64,000 nucleotides of DNA from Siphonodentalium dalli (GCA_032622095.1 CP136064.1:192917948-192981947); one strand, 5' to 3'; shown: positions 32,935 through 45,617, counted from the stretch's first letter. The notes: generated by a model from the sequence alone, not told the origin. Made by a program: numbers and translations.

Positions 32935-35900
32935 TACTAGTGGGGGGGATAATTACAGGAAAACATAAAAATCGTTCACTTTGTGATAGAAGCGCCAAAC
33001 TTTCAGAATTTGTTAAGTGGTTGGTGAGTATCACTAAACTGGCTGGTTCCAGATTTTGGAGGTCACCTTGACCTTCAATTTGACCTTGACCTTTTTGAAA
33101 ATCTCAGTTTTTGGGTTGGGTGGTTTATGCCATCCTTTTCTTGTGAAAATCGCATCTTCTCACAGTTTTCTCAACACAATTATAGTTGGGAGGTGACCAC
33201 GGTTCATTTGGGCCAAAACATATCTCAATTTTCATAAGATGGCCGCCGGAAGTTGAAAATATGACATTTTTTCACAAATATCTTCTAGTTCAATTCACGC
33301 TGTTTGGAACTGGTTGAGTAATGCAACTTTATTTTGTGTTTTGTATATTAACTGATCATTGGAGCAATTAAATATGCAATTATTGGGGTCCTAACCCCTT
33401 CCAATCCCTCAAAAATTCGATTTTACAGAACGCGGTACAAAATTTTACAAAAAAATCACAATTGGGATTCTAGTCATATTTCAACTAGAAATGAAAAGAA
33501 CATTGTAATGCAAGTGAGGCATATCATTACCTATGAATATTCCAACTCTCTGGAACCAAAAATCTTGCCTTGGCTCAAAATGGCTGCCAAAATGGCCACC
33601 AAAATATGGAAAATTGTAAATATTGCACCAGGGTGTCATGCAATTGCTTACAAGTTGTGGTTGATGTATAACATTGGCTAATCTGTATTCTATACATTGA
33701 ATACTAACATGTCTGATACACCATGTTTCATTGTTACTATTGTCACCACTGACATCACCAGATATATTGGATTTTTCTCTCACAAACTTGAAATAAATAT
33801 CGGCAAAAAATCACTTTTCAGGGTTCGACCATTTTTTCAAATAAAATGCAACTACATTTGGTATCAAATGTGTTTATTGTTTTGACCTATCTTAAATGTG
33901 TTACACTATGGTGTTTATAGACTAAATTGCTCAAGATGGCTTCCAAATTTGTAAAAAGTAAATTTTTTACACATATCCAGAAAATTATTCTCTGCGTTAT
34001 CCCAAAAGGTAGCAAATTGTGACTCAGTTGGTTATTATACCTGTTAGTTAATTAACTGACAACTATGTTCTATTATGTTTATCCTAGTTACGTATGGGGC
34101 ATGACAAATTCATTTAAAAGTTGCAGTATGGAATTTTGCGGATAACCTCTTTTGTGATTATGGCCATATTATTGAAAGGAAATGGGCAGAACTTTGAGAC
34201 GGAACTGATATGAACCATGAGATGTGGGTAGTCTGGCCCATTATGATAAAAATTTATCAACTGGATACAGGATGGAAGCCAAGATGACAGCAAGGGAGTT
34301 ACTTTATGATCGTAGATGAGGATATGTATACCGCGAGTTATTGTATGGTTATGGATGATGTGTGGGTATATGGGGAGTGCCCTGTTGGCAACGGTGGGTT
34401 GTATATTTATATATGTTGTGGATGTGTTATCATTGATGGTGTATGGGGAGTAGATGCATGATCATGAGTATGGCAAGTGTGGAACTTATGAGAGGTCGTA
34501 TGTGCGGGTATTTGTATATCTGGAAGGGCTCACCATTGGTGATGTGCATATGTATACCTGGATTGACTCTATGGTAATGGATATGGCGAATAGGTATACA
34601 TCTAGTGGCTGTATAGTCCATGGTGAGGTGAATAGGTATACAACGCGTGACCGTATGATCGTGAATGTAGTGAATATGTATACATAGAGCGACTATATAG
34701 CCATGTGTCGGGTGTATGTGTATACCTGGTGTTTATACATGGTGACTCGTGGCTGTATCGTCATTTGTGGTATGTATGGGTAAACCAAGTATGGCTGTAT
34801 GATCAGATGTACGTGTATAAAGTGGGTGACTATGTTGTCATTTGTGTTGTGTTTATGTACATATGGAGTGACTGAGGTAATGGGTGGGTTGTACATGTGT
34901 ACCTTGGGTGGCACAATAACTCAAGGATATGTTAATCAATGGAGAGGTCATGTCAGAGAGTTCTCTATGTTGATGGTGTTTATATACATGGGGGCGTTAA
35001 ACACGGAAAACGATGGCCACCCATTACCACACAGTCATTACATATATACATAAACACCACAGACATAACAATATAGTGACTCACTGTATACATGTACACC
35101 TGACCCATGACCACGTCACGATACAGGCACACCGGGGATACTCCTAAACATGACCGATAACCATATAGTCATTCCTTGTATACCCATTCAGCTCACCATT
35201 GGCCATAAGGTCATCCCCTGTATACCTATTCTCCAAACACGTGGTCAAATAAATCAATATATACATCAACAATGACCATAAAGTCACTCCGCCGACTCCG
35301 GGTATACATATGGACATCACCAATGGCCATATAGCCACTCGCTTCATACACATACCTTAACCAATGGTACCTGACCTATGACCGTGTGTACCTATTCAAA
35401 ACATTCATACACGACCATGGTCAATCCTTGCATACATATTCACCTCAACATTGGCCATGTCACTCCCTGTATCCACATAGTCACTCAAGATATACTAATA
35501 CACCACAGCCATGTCAGTATAGTCACTCCATGTATGCATATGCACTTTATCCATGGCCATATAGCCACTTGCTATATACACGTATCCCTTGCCCATGACA
35601 ATAAAGCAACACATGTGTATACTGGTATAACCTACACATGACCATACCGCCACGAGTCACCAAACAGGAACACCAGGTATACTCATACGCCTGACACATG
35701 GCCATTTTAATAGTCACCCCCTGTATAGATGTCCATTATATTTATGATCATACAGTCACTACTTGTAGAACCTACATGTACTCATCTCACCATTGACCAT
35801 ACAATCACTACCTGTATACCTATATCGAAACACATAATCATATAACCACTCGATATACATATACAGCCCACCCTAGACCATAGATTCACTCCAAGCATAC

Positions 35901-38006
35901 ACGTAAGCCTCACTAATGGCCATTCAGCCCTTCCAGATATACACACAACCACTCAAACAATCCATACTTGCATATACACCTCACACATGACAATTCAGCA
36001 ATTCACTGTATAATCATACATGCCATCCATGATAACACATCTAATCCCTATACACCAACCAATGATAATACATCCATGAAATATATAAATATGCGCCCCA
36101 CCCGTTACCACAAGGACACTCCCTATATACCCACACACTCGATAATGTCCACCCAGCTTACTCCAGGTAATCATATTCAATCATGACCGTACAGTCATTC
36201 CGTGTATACCTATACACATTACCCGTAACCATAAAATCACGCCCTATTTACCAACACATCCACCCATGATCACACAGACAACACATGTACATCCCACCCA
36301 TGCCTTTACAGTCACTCCATATATACATAATCAACACATAGATGACCATGTAGCTATATCCATACACAACACAAATGCCCATACAGGCACACCTGGTGCA
36401 TCCGTACTGGATATACACAATCATACACCATACAGTCACTCCATGCATACCGATTCACCTCACACCTGACCATGACATCTCCTTGTATACATAGATGCAT
36501 CTTACAATGGACAACCCACTCATAACCATATAGTCACTCATTGTATACCTATTCACATAAGTCATGACATACAATAACTCACTGTATACCTATTCACCTC
36601 ACGTATGATCATAGAGTAACTCCCTGGCACGATCTTGGCATCCACACTGTATTCGGTTGACATTTTCTTAGCATAATGGACCAGAATAGCCAAATATTAT
36701 GGTCAATCTCAATTCTGTCTCAAAGTTCTGCCCATTTCCTTTCAATAACTATGGCCAAAATCACAAAAGAGGTGCTCGGCAAAATTACATACTTTAAAAT
36801 GAATTTATTTTGCCCCATACGGAAGTGGGACAACCAGAATAGAACATTTAGTTGTCAGTTAATTAACTAACACGTATAATAACCAAGTGAGTCACATTTT
36901 GTTACATTTTCGGATAATGCAGAGAATGTTCGGGATATATGTAAAAAATTAACATTTTACAAATTTGGTTGCCATTTTGGAAGCAATCTTGAGCAATTTG
37001 GTCTATAAACACCGTAGTGTGAAACATTTAAGATAGACCAAAACAATAAACACCTTTCAATCAAAAGATAGTTACATTTTACCTGAAAAAAATGGTCCAA
37101 ACCTGAAAAGTGAATTTTTGCCAATATTTATGTCAAGTTTTTGAGAGAAAAGTACAATATTTTTGACGATGTCAGTGGTGACAATAGTAACAATTTGCCA
37201 TGGTGCATCAGACATGTTAGTATTCACACTGTATAGAATGCAGAATTGCCAATTTTATACATCAACCACAACTTGCAAACGATTGCAGGAGACGCTGGTG
37301 CAATATTTACCATTTTCCATATTTTGGCGGCCATATTGACAGCCATTTTGAGCCAAAGTAAGAATTTTGGTTCCAGTGATTTGGAATATTCATAGGTAAT
37401 GATATGCCTCACTTACATTACAAAGTTATGTTCATTTCTTGTTGAAATATGACTAGAATCCCAATTGTGATTTTTTGTGGAATTTTATATCGCATCCTGT
37501 AAAATCGAAGTTTTGAGGGATCGGAAGGGGCTAGGACCACAATAATTGCATATTTAATTGCTCCAATGATCGGTTAATATACAAAACACAAAATAAAGTT
37601 GCATTACTCAACCAGTTCCAAACAGCATGAATTGAACTAGAAGATATTTGTGAAAAAATGTCATATTTTCAACTTCCGGCGGCCATATTGGCGGCCATCT
37701 TATGAAAATTGAGATATGTTTTTGGCCCACATGAACCGTGGTCACCTCCCAACTATAATTGTATTGAGAAAACTGTGAGAAGATGCAATTTTCACAAGAA
37801 AAGATGGCATAAACCACCCAACCCTAAAACTGAGAATTTCAAAAAGGTCAAGGTCAAATTGAAGGTCAAGGTGACCTCCAAAATCTGGAACCAGCCAGTT
37901 TAGTGATACTCACCAACCACTTAACAAACTCTGAAAGTTTGGCGCTTCTATCACAAAGTGAACGATTTTGCAACTACCCCCCCCCCCCCCCCCCACTATA
38001 CTAGTA
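32935..38006. mobile_element. Giant palindrome (5.07 kb) with long inverted arms
   Basis: Arms of about 1.35 kb (32,935-34,330 and 36,600-38,006) are inverted copies. Outer parts look about 93-97% identical, inner parts lower. The extreme ends are TACTAGT followed by poly-G (left) and poly-C followed by ACTAGTA (right). Near the outer edge both arms carry TGACCTTCAATTTGACCTTG. The centre is an inverted 41 bp minisatellite. No transposase or long conserved frame is present. It resembles foldback elements with long terminal inverted repeats. A segmental inverted duplication is the alternative. I see no target duplication. Confidence 0.88.
34330..36600. repeat. 41 bp minisatellite in two opposite orientations
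   Basis: From about 34,330 to 34,985 the unit reads as GGTGAATAGGTATACA plus GTGACTATATGGTCATG. From about 35,000 to 36,600 it reads as the reverse complement (GTATACCTATTCACCTC, CATGACCATATAGTCACTC). Unit starts at 36,543 and 36,584 give a 41 bp period. The switch near 34,990-35,050 is the symmetry centre of the palindrome. All frames here are repeat artefacts. Confidence 0.88.
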
Positions 38007-38285
38007 TGAGTTAGTGATGTCAACCGACTATTTAAAACATACGCAGATAATAGCTGAATTTTTCTTAACTCTGCAGCCGATATATGCGGTTGTGGTTTTC
38101 CTTCGTTGGAGTTCACTTCAGTGATGTCCATAACTATTTAAATAGAGACCTTTCGCAAAATCACTATTCGTGTTACGGGTTTCATATATTGTCCCAGTGA
38201 GCTGGACACCATCACAATTTATCTACGATGGTTAATTGGTGAGACTGCATATGTCTAACTATAGTCAGTTACCATGGTGTCTGTT
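38007..38285. other. No supported gene
   Basis: Right flank of the giant palindrome, unique AT-rich sequence. Confidence 0.4.
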
Positions 38286-38289
38286 TCAG

Positions 38290-38391
38290 ATCCCAAGTTC
38301 TTATCCGTTTGTTACACAGCACACGCATAATTTTAGAGCGTCCTCATTTAAACAGGACCGATGGCACATCCTTGACACATACTTAAACTGA
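38290..38391 (+). CDS. Possible terminal exon
   Basis: An acceptor-like GTGTCTGTTTCAG is followed by 33 open codons in phase 0 and a stop (IPSSYPFVTQHTHNFRASSF, then KQDRWHILDTYLN). The composition is protein-like, but the exon is short and has no partner, so chance is likely. Confidence 0.18.
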   Translation: MPSSYPFVTQHTHNFRASSFKQDRWHILDTYLN

Positions 38392-38632
38392 GTGGAGGTA
38401 TATTTGGTCTCACCAAGAACCCCCTATATACCATAAAGATCGAATTTTGGTCGTAATCTGGCAGGATATTGTTCATATGCCTATCCGAAAGGTCTCTAAT
38501 ATGATTATTTGGAACATGTATAAACACACATCTTCACAACAAATTGATGGTGAAGTTGTGTGTACTCTTATTGTAAATAATTTACCCCATACCCAGCCAT
38601 ACCTATGCATTTATAAAGTGAAGATAATTTAA

Positions 38633-39117
38633 AGATATGGGCGGCGTTGGCGGTGGGTATGCTGCTAAAATATTCACCTCCGTCAAAAACCGCCATAAAC
38701 AGAAAGAATAGAAAATATAGATAGACTTTGTTCTTATACCAATACGAAATATGGCATAAACAGAATGTTTCCTTTGTTATGTAAACAAAATCAAAAAACG
38801 TTACAGAATCTGGCTTTTGTTTAGATCCGGATATGGTAAACATAAAGAGCGTTATTCGTTACTGTTTTATTGATATATGGAAATAATAAAGAGCGTTTAT
38901 ATCAGTTGTGTGCGATTAACCAATATAATTGCGCTGTGTTGTGTAAACAGAAGCAAAAAAAGGTTCTTGTTTACGTACACCATCGTACGTATTGACGACC
39001 ATATACTATTTACGCGCTGATTATGTTTGGCATATGAAAAAAAACTATATATATTCCTTCTGTTGATGGCGATTTGAACAAATATGAATATTTCTGCAAC
39101 GAACGCCGCACGTGCCT
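38633..39117. mobile_element. TTAA-flanked MITE, family C, copy 3
   Basis: Starts AGATATGGGCGGCGTTGGCG, ends GAACGCCGCACGTGCCT, with TTAA at 38,629-38,632 and 39,118-39,121. More diverged from copies 1 and 2 than they are from each other. Confidence 0.87.
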
Positions 39118-39509
39118 TTAATGATTTTTTCTTATTAGGCCGCAAAAATCATAACAATCAAAAATATAATAAACGATTATGTAAAACGTATACCACGAAT
39201 TACGTAGGTTTTTTTAAATCCCATTTTACATATTTATCATGGATATATAAATCCACAACCAGCACGAAATGGTTCCATTTATGAATAAATAAAGAGCGTT
39301 AAATATTTTGATGGCGTTATTCGTTGGATTGATGAACTCTCATTTTGTATGGCGTTTTATAGAATAACGCTCTTTATTTGCGAACGTCCAAATTTATCAG
39401 TTATATCTCATCACTCAACACGAGTGTTTCCACTGTTGTCCGTATTTGAACTACCATTCTACTTTGTATAACTATAGTATCCGTAATTATACACCCACTC
39501 ACGCCGACC

Positions 39510-40385
39510 GTCATTCCGCCCGTCCGTCCGGACATCTATCCCTCCGTTTTTCCGCCCGTCCGTCCGGGCAGATATCTCAAACATCAGTTGTCGGATCTGA
39601 ATTGGTATGGATTTTCAGTACCATGAGATAATTCAATGGAATATTCAATCGTTTTATCCGGATTTTCCGTTCTGGAGTTAGTCATCTTTGTTTATCTGGA
39701 AATGTGTTTTTTTTTGTCCGCCCGAGCAGATATCTCCACCTCCGGTTGACGAATCTCAATAAAATTGGGTATGGATGTTCACTACTATGAGACAATCAGT
39801 TGAGTGTTCAGTTGTTTTATTGAGTGTTCAATCCTTTTTTTCTTTCGGGTTTCCGTCATAGAGTTAGTCATCTTTGTTTATCTGGAAATGATTTTTGTCC
39901 GTCCGAGCAGATATCTCCACCTCCGGTTGACGCATCTCAATTGAAATTGGTCTGGATGTTCACTACTATGAGGGCAATCAGTTGAGTGTTCAGTCGTTTT
40001 ATTGAGTGTTCAATCGTTTTTTTTTTCGGTTATCCGTTCTAGAGTTATTCATCTTTGTAGATTTGGAAATGTTGGTTTTTTGTCTGTATCTCCACCACCG
40101 GTTGACGGATATATCAATGACATTTGGTATGGATGTTCGCTATTATGATGGCAATCAATTGAGTGTTCAATCGTTTTGTTCATGTTTTCCATTCTACAGT
40201 TATTTATCTTTGTTTAAATGCAAATGCTGGTTTTTTCCCCGTCCAAACAGATATCTCACCCATACTTTGTCTGCTATAATTTATCACCTTGGGGGTATGC
40301 AAGCACCACCGGTGCAATCTCTTGTTGTTTCTGATCTATCAGTTGCGATAAGATTATTTGTCTTTGCTTCCTAAGTTGTTGATTG
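39510..40385. repeat. Tandem-core array, about 5 units of 170-190 bp
   Basis: Units contain CCGTCCGAGCAGATATCTCC, ACCTCCGGTTGACG, TATGGATGTTCACTACTATG and TTCTAGAGTTAGTCATCTTTG. The array is preceded by a CCGT-rich microsatellite (39,500-39,565). The microsatellite-plus-tandem-core layout matches pearl-type elements. Confidence 0.82.
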
Positions 40386-40654
40386 AGTGGGGTTCCTCTG
40401 TTTTGTTCTCCGAACATATAACTGAAATTGATAGCCATGTCGAAAAGGTGCTATTTCTCGAATATATACAACTGTCTCAATTCGAAAACTCGTTTTGTGA
40501 ATGTACTGGCAACAAGGGTGAAAAACGTTATTCATAATAGTGAGATTTATGAAGATTGTGACCACTCTTCGAGAGAAATTTTGCAATATTCCATTAGATG
40601 CTCACATGGATTGACAAATACCTTCACCCCGAACGATGCAATGATATATATATA

Positions 40655-40732
40655 TATATTTTTATATATTCCTTCCGTTGATGGCGATTTGAACAAATAT
40701 GAATATTTCTGCAACGAACGCCGCCCGTGCCT
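40655..40732. mobile_element. Family C MITE, end fragment
   Basis: The last 80 bp are nearly identical to copy 3 (TTCCGTTGATGGCGATTTG to CCGCCCGTGCCT), followed by TTAA at 40,733-40,736. Confidence 0.8.
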
Positions 40733-41189
40733 TTAATAACATTGTATGCGTACATGTTTGCCGAATCTCAGATTGCAAATTCAGACTATTTACTATTCAC
40801 GATAATTACGTTCCCTGGTTATGTGTGTCCCATGTTGTTTGTTGTATGGCTTTCATTAGCCCCCCCCCCCCCCCCACACTCGAGTTGGAAATGTTGAATG
40901 TGAGACATGCCTTGCAATTCAACTCTAGTTTAGCTTGCAAATTTCCATACAGTTATAATTTTGACAACAAAAAAACCAGTACATGTGATAATGGTTGAAA
41001 CTAATGCATATTTTTGTTTATTTTCCCAACAGTCCAACAATTTTAAAGACAAATCTCCGAGACAATTTTTTGGTGACCCAAATTGATGCGCTCAAATGAT
41101 TATCTACTATCGCGAGCGACGATTCGATTCAGTCGCTTCCGGTGTGAATATAAAAATCTCGCGCTTTGAACCGCTATGGACTACAGAAA

Positions 41190-41530
41190 ACGGCAGCAAA
41201 ATCGCGCGATCGCGCCCTTTAATTTGCAGCATCGCGACTTTTGTCATCGCGACACCATTACAAATAGGTTATAGTTATACAGCGATATTCCAAAGAATTG
41301 GTGAAAGCAATGAGTGATTTTGGTGTTACTTGCACATACGACGAACTCTTACGTTTAAAAAAATAGGCAGCCGTTTCGACATAACACAATAACAATATGT
41401 CTGTTATTTCCAGGTCTTCTGGTGGTCTCCCTCGTAGTTGATAACCTCGACGCCGATATATCTCCCAAAACAATGGGTATCTGAACACCCATTCGCTGGT
41501 CGTCCTAACGACTCAAGTTGACAATACTAT
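41190..41530 (+). pseudogene. Decayed repeat-encoded ORF
   Basis: Three frames carry fragments in a recognisable order: ATPLQIGYSY, then FGVTCTYDELLRLKK and AAVST, then GLLVVSLVVDNLDADIS, then LNTHSL. From memory this matches an abundant uncharacterised ORF in invertebrate genomes with the pattern PLQIG.. / LGF..SYDEV.RF..SAA / V.DN.D.N....G...THS. Frameshifts and stops between the pieces show decay. The function of the family is unknown to me; it is assumed to be mobile-element-associated. Confidence 0.5.
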
Positions 41531-41533
41531 AAA

Positions 41534-41682
41534 GTTATTATACAATGTTGTGTACAGTACGAGTTTTTCAGGTTGTGATGAAAAGTGAAAAGTCACATTG
41601 CGTGTCTCGTCCAATGTGACTTTTCACCACAACCTGGACGAGTACAAGAAAAACTCATACTGTACACAACATTGTATAGCAA
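41534..41682. repeat. Nested hairpin
   Basis: The outer arms TACAATGTTGTGTACAGTA and TACTGTACACAACATTGTA enclose the inner arms AAAAGTCACATTG and CAATGTGACTTTT. A second near-match is TTTTTCAGGTTGTG/CACAACCTGG. It could form a long hairpin of about 150 bp. Confidence 0.85.
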
Positions 41683-41755
41683 GAAAACCATAATCAGAAA
41701 TGGTAACGCCCTCAAGATCGTATTATTAGCCATAAATATAAATAATAATATAACA
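41679..41755 (-). repeat. Fragment of the composite repeat end
   Basis: CAAGAAAACCATAATCAG, AAATGGTAACGCC and ATTAGCCATAAATATAAATA match the ends at 27.37 kb (inverted) and 62.36 kb. Confidence 0.85.
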
Positions 41756-42079
41756 TATATTGGTTACATGAATGCACCGCCTCAGAATTCCGTTAAAACA
41801 ACTAATCCTTCAAATTATTAAAAAGAACTACGGCTTATTACTGCATGTTTCTCATTCACCACACCATAAAGCTTCTGAATGGGGATAAAAAGTCGGAGGC
41901 ATTGTGTTCCCGCCAAGAGTGCATGGCCCAGCCATTGTTCATACCTAAACATCGAAAGCAATTAACGCGGTCATAATAGTTACATACTGCAACTATATAA
42001 GACATCCAGCGAATACACACCCCACGAAAACCCGAAATGTGTTGTCATGCGAGATATCCCATCGCTATAGCTCAATTTG

Positions 42080-42790
42080 ACACGGCCATATTAGCCTTCC
42101 TACAATATCCTAAAACAAGAAATCTTCTCAAATCATCAGCATAGTCAACAGAACTTTCACGAACTTGGACATCGACACTTTCTAATCGATCTACATAAGC
42201 ATGGTCATACCTATCATCGGATACTGTAACGCTGCATGGAGCCCACATCACAAATATCAAAGCATTGTGTTAGAGAAATACAAAGAAAAGCAACGAAACT
42301 AGAAGTTCGTCAAATCAAAACCGAGACCGAATGATAAGACTCAATCTGATGTCTTTAAAATATGGAATATTTAGAGGAGATCTAATCGAGGTATATAAAC
42401 TGTTGAATGGTCATGACAATATCAATGCCTGTGACCTATTAGAAAGACATTCATCAGGAAGAACAAGAGGACACAATAAAAAGCTACAGATGCCCATTGT
42501 TAACAAGGCCATAGGAAAATATTTCTTCATGCAGAGGGTGGTAAATAGATGGAACTCTCTGCCAGACGTCGCTGTTAATGCTCCAACACTCGATCAATTC
42601 AAAATATACATAGACTCATTCTTCTATTATATAAAATACGTGTTCGACGACAAGTAATATGTTAAAGTGACTCACAAGTAAATATCTAATGACGATACAT
42701 ATATTTGTAAACAAGCATTGCAAATAATTTTATTGGGACGAAAAGTCGCAAGACTTGTTCCGTATTATGATGATGATGATGATGATGATA
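42080..42790 (+). pseudogene. 5'-truncated non-LTR retrotransposon (LINE 1), 3' end
   Basis: The C-terminal part of a CR1/Jockey-like reverse-transcriptase polyprotein. GYCNAAWSPHH and IQRKATKL are followed, after a frameshift, by an open 108-codon segment (42,331-42,657) with SLKYGIFRGDLIEVYKLLNG, RTRGHNKKL, FFMQRVVNRWNSLP and a stop. The catalytic domain is missing. A short 3' UTR ends in an (ATG)n tail at about 42,767-42,790. At least two frameshifts and the truncation make it inactive. Confidence 0.85.
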
Positions 42791-42794
42791 TGAT

Positions 42795-43725
42795 TGATAG
42801 ACATAACAAACCACTATTATGATGAACGTGTCGTTATTTGTTTAAAATACGTATCATTTGACATATACGCACCCGTTCCCTCATTAAAATCAACATATTT
42901 CGACCATTTTAGGGGAGCTCCGCGAATTCGGGGAGCTCCGCAAATAGACTTCCGCAAATAGGGACATATACTGCGAATTGTCACAACCGGAAAAACCCAT
43001 TATCTATAAATAAAACGCCCAGCGAATCTCTAGGACAGTATACACCGAGGGCGTTAATGACATTTTTCTTATCGATCTGCATGTTTATCCAAATTTTGGG
43101 AATAAAACTTTAGTGGTTACTTATTTGGTATTTGTCGGCACTTAGTTATCTATAAAATCATGTATTTGATCATCAGAAAGCATGATTTCGAACAGTAAAC
43201 ACGGAAATGAAAAAAACTCAACGCGGAAGTGAAACGTCTGCTAAATCCACCAGTGTTGCGCGCGCATCACAATTTCACCGAGTCATTTCGCCATAGTTAA
43301 TTCGTGACGTCACAGAGTCCCGATAAAAAGCCATATTGCACACTTGGGAGTCCAATATGACATTCGGGAGTCCAATATGACTTTCCCCCGGATTATCACA
43401 TGGAGGCTTTTGCCCAAATCATAAATAGTGTTAGTTGAGGGATGGATATTAAAACAGGATATATATCGCCAAAGATACCGAGATTGAGGAAGGTTGATAT
43501 TACACAACATGTTGATTACTGTATGGAGACGACCAAGTATAACGGATACAAAAAAAAAATCCAGAGAATGCTGCTCATTTCTTCATGAAAACTGTTCCGC
43601 GGCTCAAGCTGCTCCCACGTATGACCATGCATGTCGAAAACAAAAAAGCTAGTGAACTTGGTTTCTCTTTTTTTCAAAGATGTAATCATTTTTTATACGC
43701 CCTTTTGAAAAAAAGGCCGTAATGA
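42795..43725. other. No supported gene
   Basis: Contains a duplicated GGGGAGCTCCGC phrase (about 42,913-42,945) and a duplicated CGGGAGTCCAATATGAC (about 43,347-43,382), otherwise unique AT-rich DNA. Confidence 0.4.
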
Positions 43726-43730
43726 GTAAT

Positions 43731-44285
43731 CAGTCTGTCCGTCCGTCTGTCTAGCCGTCCGTCCGGACGTCCGTCTGGTCGTCCGTCCGTTAACGTTTTT
43801 GGTTTCCGGTCGATAACTTCAGTTTGGATTTCTTGATCTTAACCAAAGTTGGTATATGTATTTCCAAGCTAAATATACAGACCAAGTTCGAATATGGGTT
43901 CCGTCCAATTATTTTAGATGAGTTACGGCCCTTTTTCGACTTAGAATTTGACCGTCTGTTAAAAATTTTGTTTTCGGACCGATAACTCCAGTTCGGATTA
44001 TTCGATCTGAACCGAAGTTGGTATGTGTATTTCCCAGCTAACGATACAGGCCAAGTTAGTTTTACATGAGTTGCGGCCCTTTTTCGACTTAGAATTTGAC
44101 CTATTTCATAACATTTCTGTTTCCGACCGATAACTCCAGTTTTGATTATTTGATCTGAACCAAAGCTGGTATGTGTATTTCCCAGCTAAAATTACAGGCC
44201 AAGTTCGAATATAGGTTCTGTCTAATTATTTTCACATGAATTACGGCCATTTTTCGACTTAGAACTTGACCGCATCTTGGCATTG
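43731..44285. repeat. Tandem-core array, about 3 units of 150-170 bp
   Basis: Preceded by a (CGTC)n-like microsatellite (43,735-43,793). CGATAACTCCAGTT-type starts occur at 43,811, 43,980 and 44,129. Each unit has CCAAAGTTGGTATGTGTATT, CAGGCCAAGTT and GCCCTTTTTCGACTTAGAA. Same architecture as 39.5 kb but a different core. Confidence 0.82.
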
Positions 44286-44469
44286 AAATTAGGGGTAAAT
44301 AAGATATTCTTCAAATGTAAGCTCAAAGAAATATTTTATTTTACGGTAGTACAATTCGAAATGGCTAAAATGCATGGTTACTCATTACTCATCTGGAGGG
44401 ATGCTCAGGATATATATAAGCAGACGACAGATAATATAAAGTGCAGACGGAATCATATTCATTGCTGTG

Positions 44470-44516
44470 AAATGTTCAGATAATAAGTTCAACATGGTCG
44501 TTTGTTGAACTATTAT
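44470..44516. mobile_element. Family G hairpin element, fragment
   Basis: AAATGTTCAGATAATAAGTTC and GTTGAACTATTATC form the hairpin. It is interrupted directly by the family A MITE that starts at 44,522; the rest of a family G element appears at 45,110. Confidence 0.65.
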
Positions 44517-44521
44517 CTTAA

Positions 44522-44679
44522 AAGCCCACTTAATTTTCGAATGCTCAGATCACATTATCCACAACATATTCCACATTATGTACCATTTGGAAGAGGAACC
44601 AAAAATATATATATTCCACCATAATACGGAAGAGCTGTGGCATATAGGATTGTCCACCAAGTGATAGAGATTCTCAAAT
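44522..44679. mobile_element. Family A MITE, half copy
   Basis: Begins AAGCCCACTTAATTTTCGA next to TTAA (44,518-44,521) and runs through ACCATTTGGAAGAGGAACC to GATAGAGATTCTCAAAT, where similarity stops. It is the inverted match of the right end of 45,166-45,617. Confidence 0.8.
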
Positions 44680-45109
44680 ATTTTGCCACGCCCTAGCGAT
44701 GCTCTTGTTTTGGATTGAAGTTGACATTAAACATACGAAAGCCATGTGGCCGAAAATTTCTTACAAATGGAGCGTCTCTATTTGTCCATCACTTGAAGGG
44801 TCCCTTTGGGACACACACACGACAGCAGATATAATTCCTGGGTAATTCTGTTTTGTAGTGAGATTGCTATTGCGTTTCCTCCAATTTTACCCCATGGGGC
44901 GCTAAACTGTTCGACGACTGTAAACCCTCCAACGGATTAGTACAAATTAGCATTGCAACTGCATGGTGAAATATTCCCCTCTTGTAATGCTAATATTAAC
45001 CTCCGTGCGTTTACGGGTTAGCACTCAAGTTTTAGTTATGTACCGCACCGCTATTGGAACAGCAGAAGGAATCTTCAGTTCATGTAAATATTTCCCAAGT
45101 ATATTGAGT

Positions 45110-45165
45110 TTAACCCTTTCTTTACTAAATACTCATTGACGAGTAGTTCCCCCGGGAGTTGCTAA
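45110..45165. mobile_element. Family G element, end fragment
   Basis: AACCCTTTCTTTACTAAATA, CATTGACGAGTAGTTCCC matches 29,700 and, inverted, 50,156. Together with 44,470-44,516 it may be one family G element split by other insertions. Confidence 0.6.
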
Positions 45166-45617
45166 ATGTCCACTTAATTTTGGAATCACCAAATCACAAC
45201 ATATACAAAATATTACATATTATATACATTATATATTATATACATATTATATTGAACGAGGAAGCTCCAAAATATTGTATTATCAACTTATCCGGTCGAA
45301 TAAACTGTGAACATGTTGTTTTTGTCAACGTACCGATGTGTGTTCTGTGCTTAATTTCGATCTGGTCTGTACTAGCTGCCAGTTTATTATTCTCAATGGA
45401 AGGAGTATAACTCTAGCTCTTAGTTGTTAATTATGATGCATTTTGGGGTAAAAAGTGGGCGAAGTATTGGAGTGAATTTGAGAATCTCTATCACTTGGTG
45501 GACACTCCTATATGCCACAGCTCTTCCGTATTATGGTGGAATATATATATTTTTGGTTCCTCTTCCAAATGGTACATAATGTGGAATATGTTGTGGATAA
45601 TGTGATCTGAGCATTTA
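45166..45617. mobile_element. Family A MITE, copy lacking its right terminal repeat
   Basis: Starts TGTCCACTTAATTTTGGAA and includes CTTATCCGGTCGAATAAACTG, then TTCCTCTTCCAAATGGTAC. It ends abruptly at TGATCTGAGCATTT, exactly where LINE 2 coding sequence begins, so the terminal repeat was lost at that junction. Confidence 0.8.

Noticed and set aside
34430-36469. Many 61-87-codon frames in the 34.4-36.5 kb region
   Set aside because: They arise from the 41 bp minisatellite, which lacks stops in some frames.
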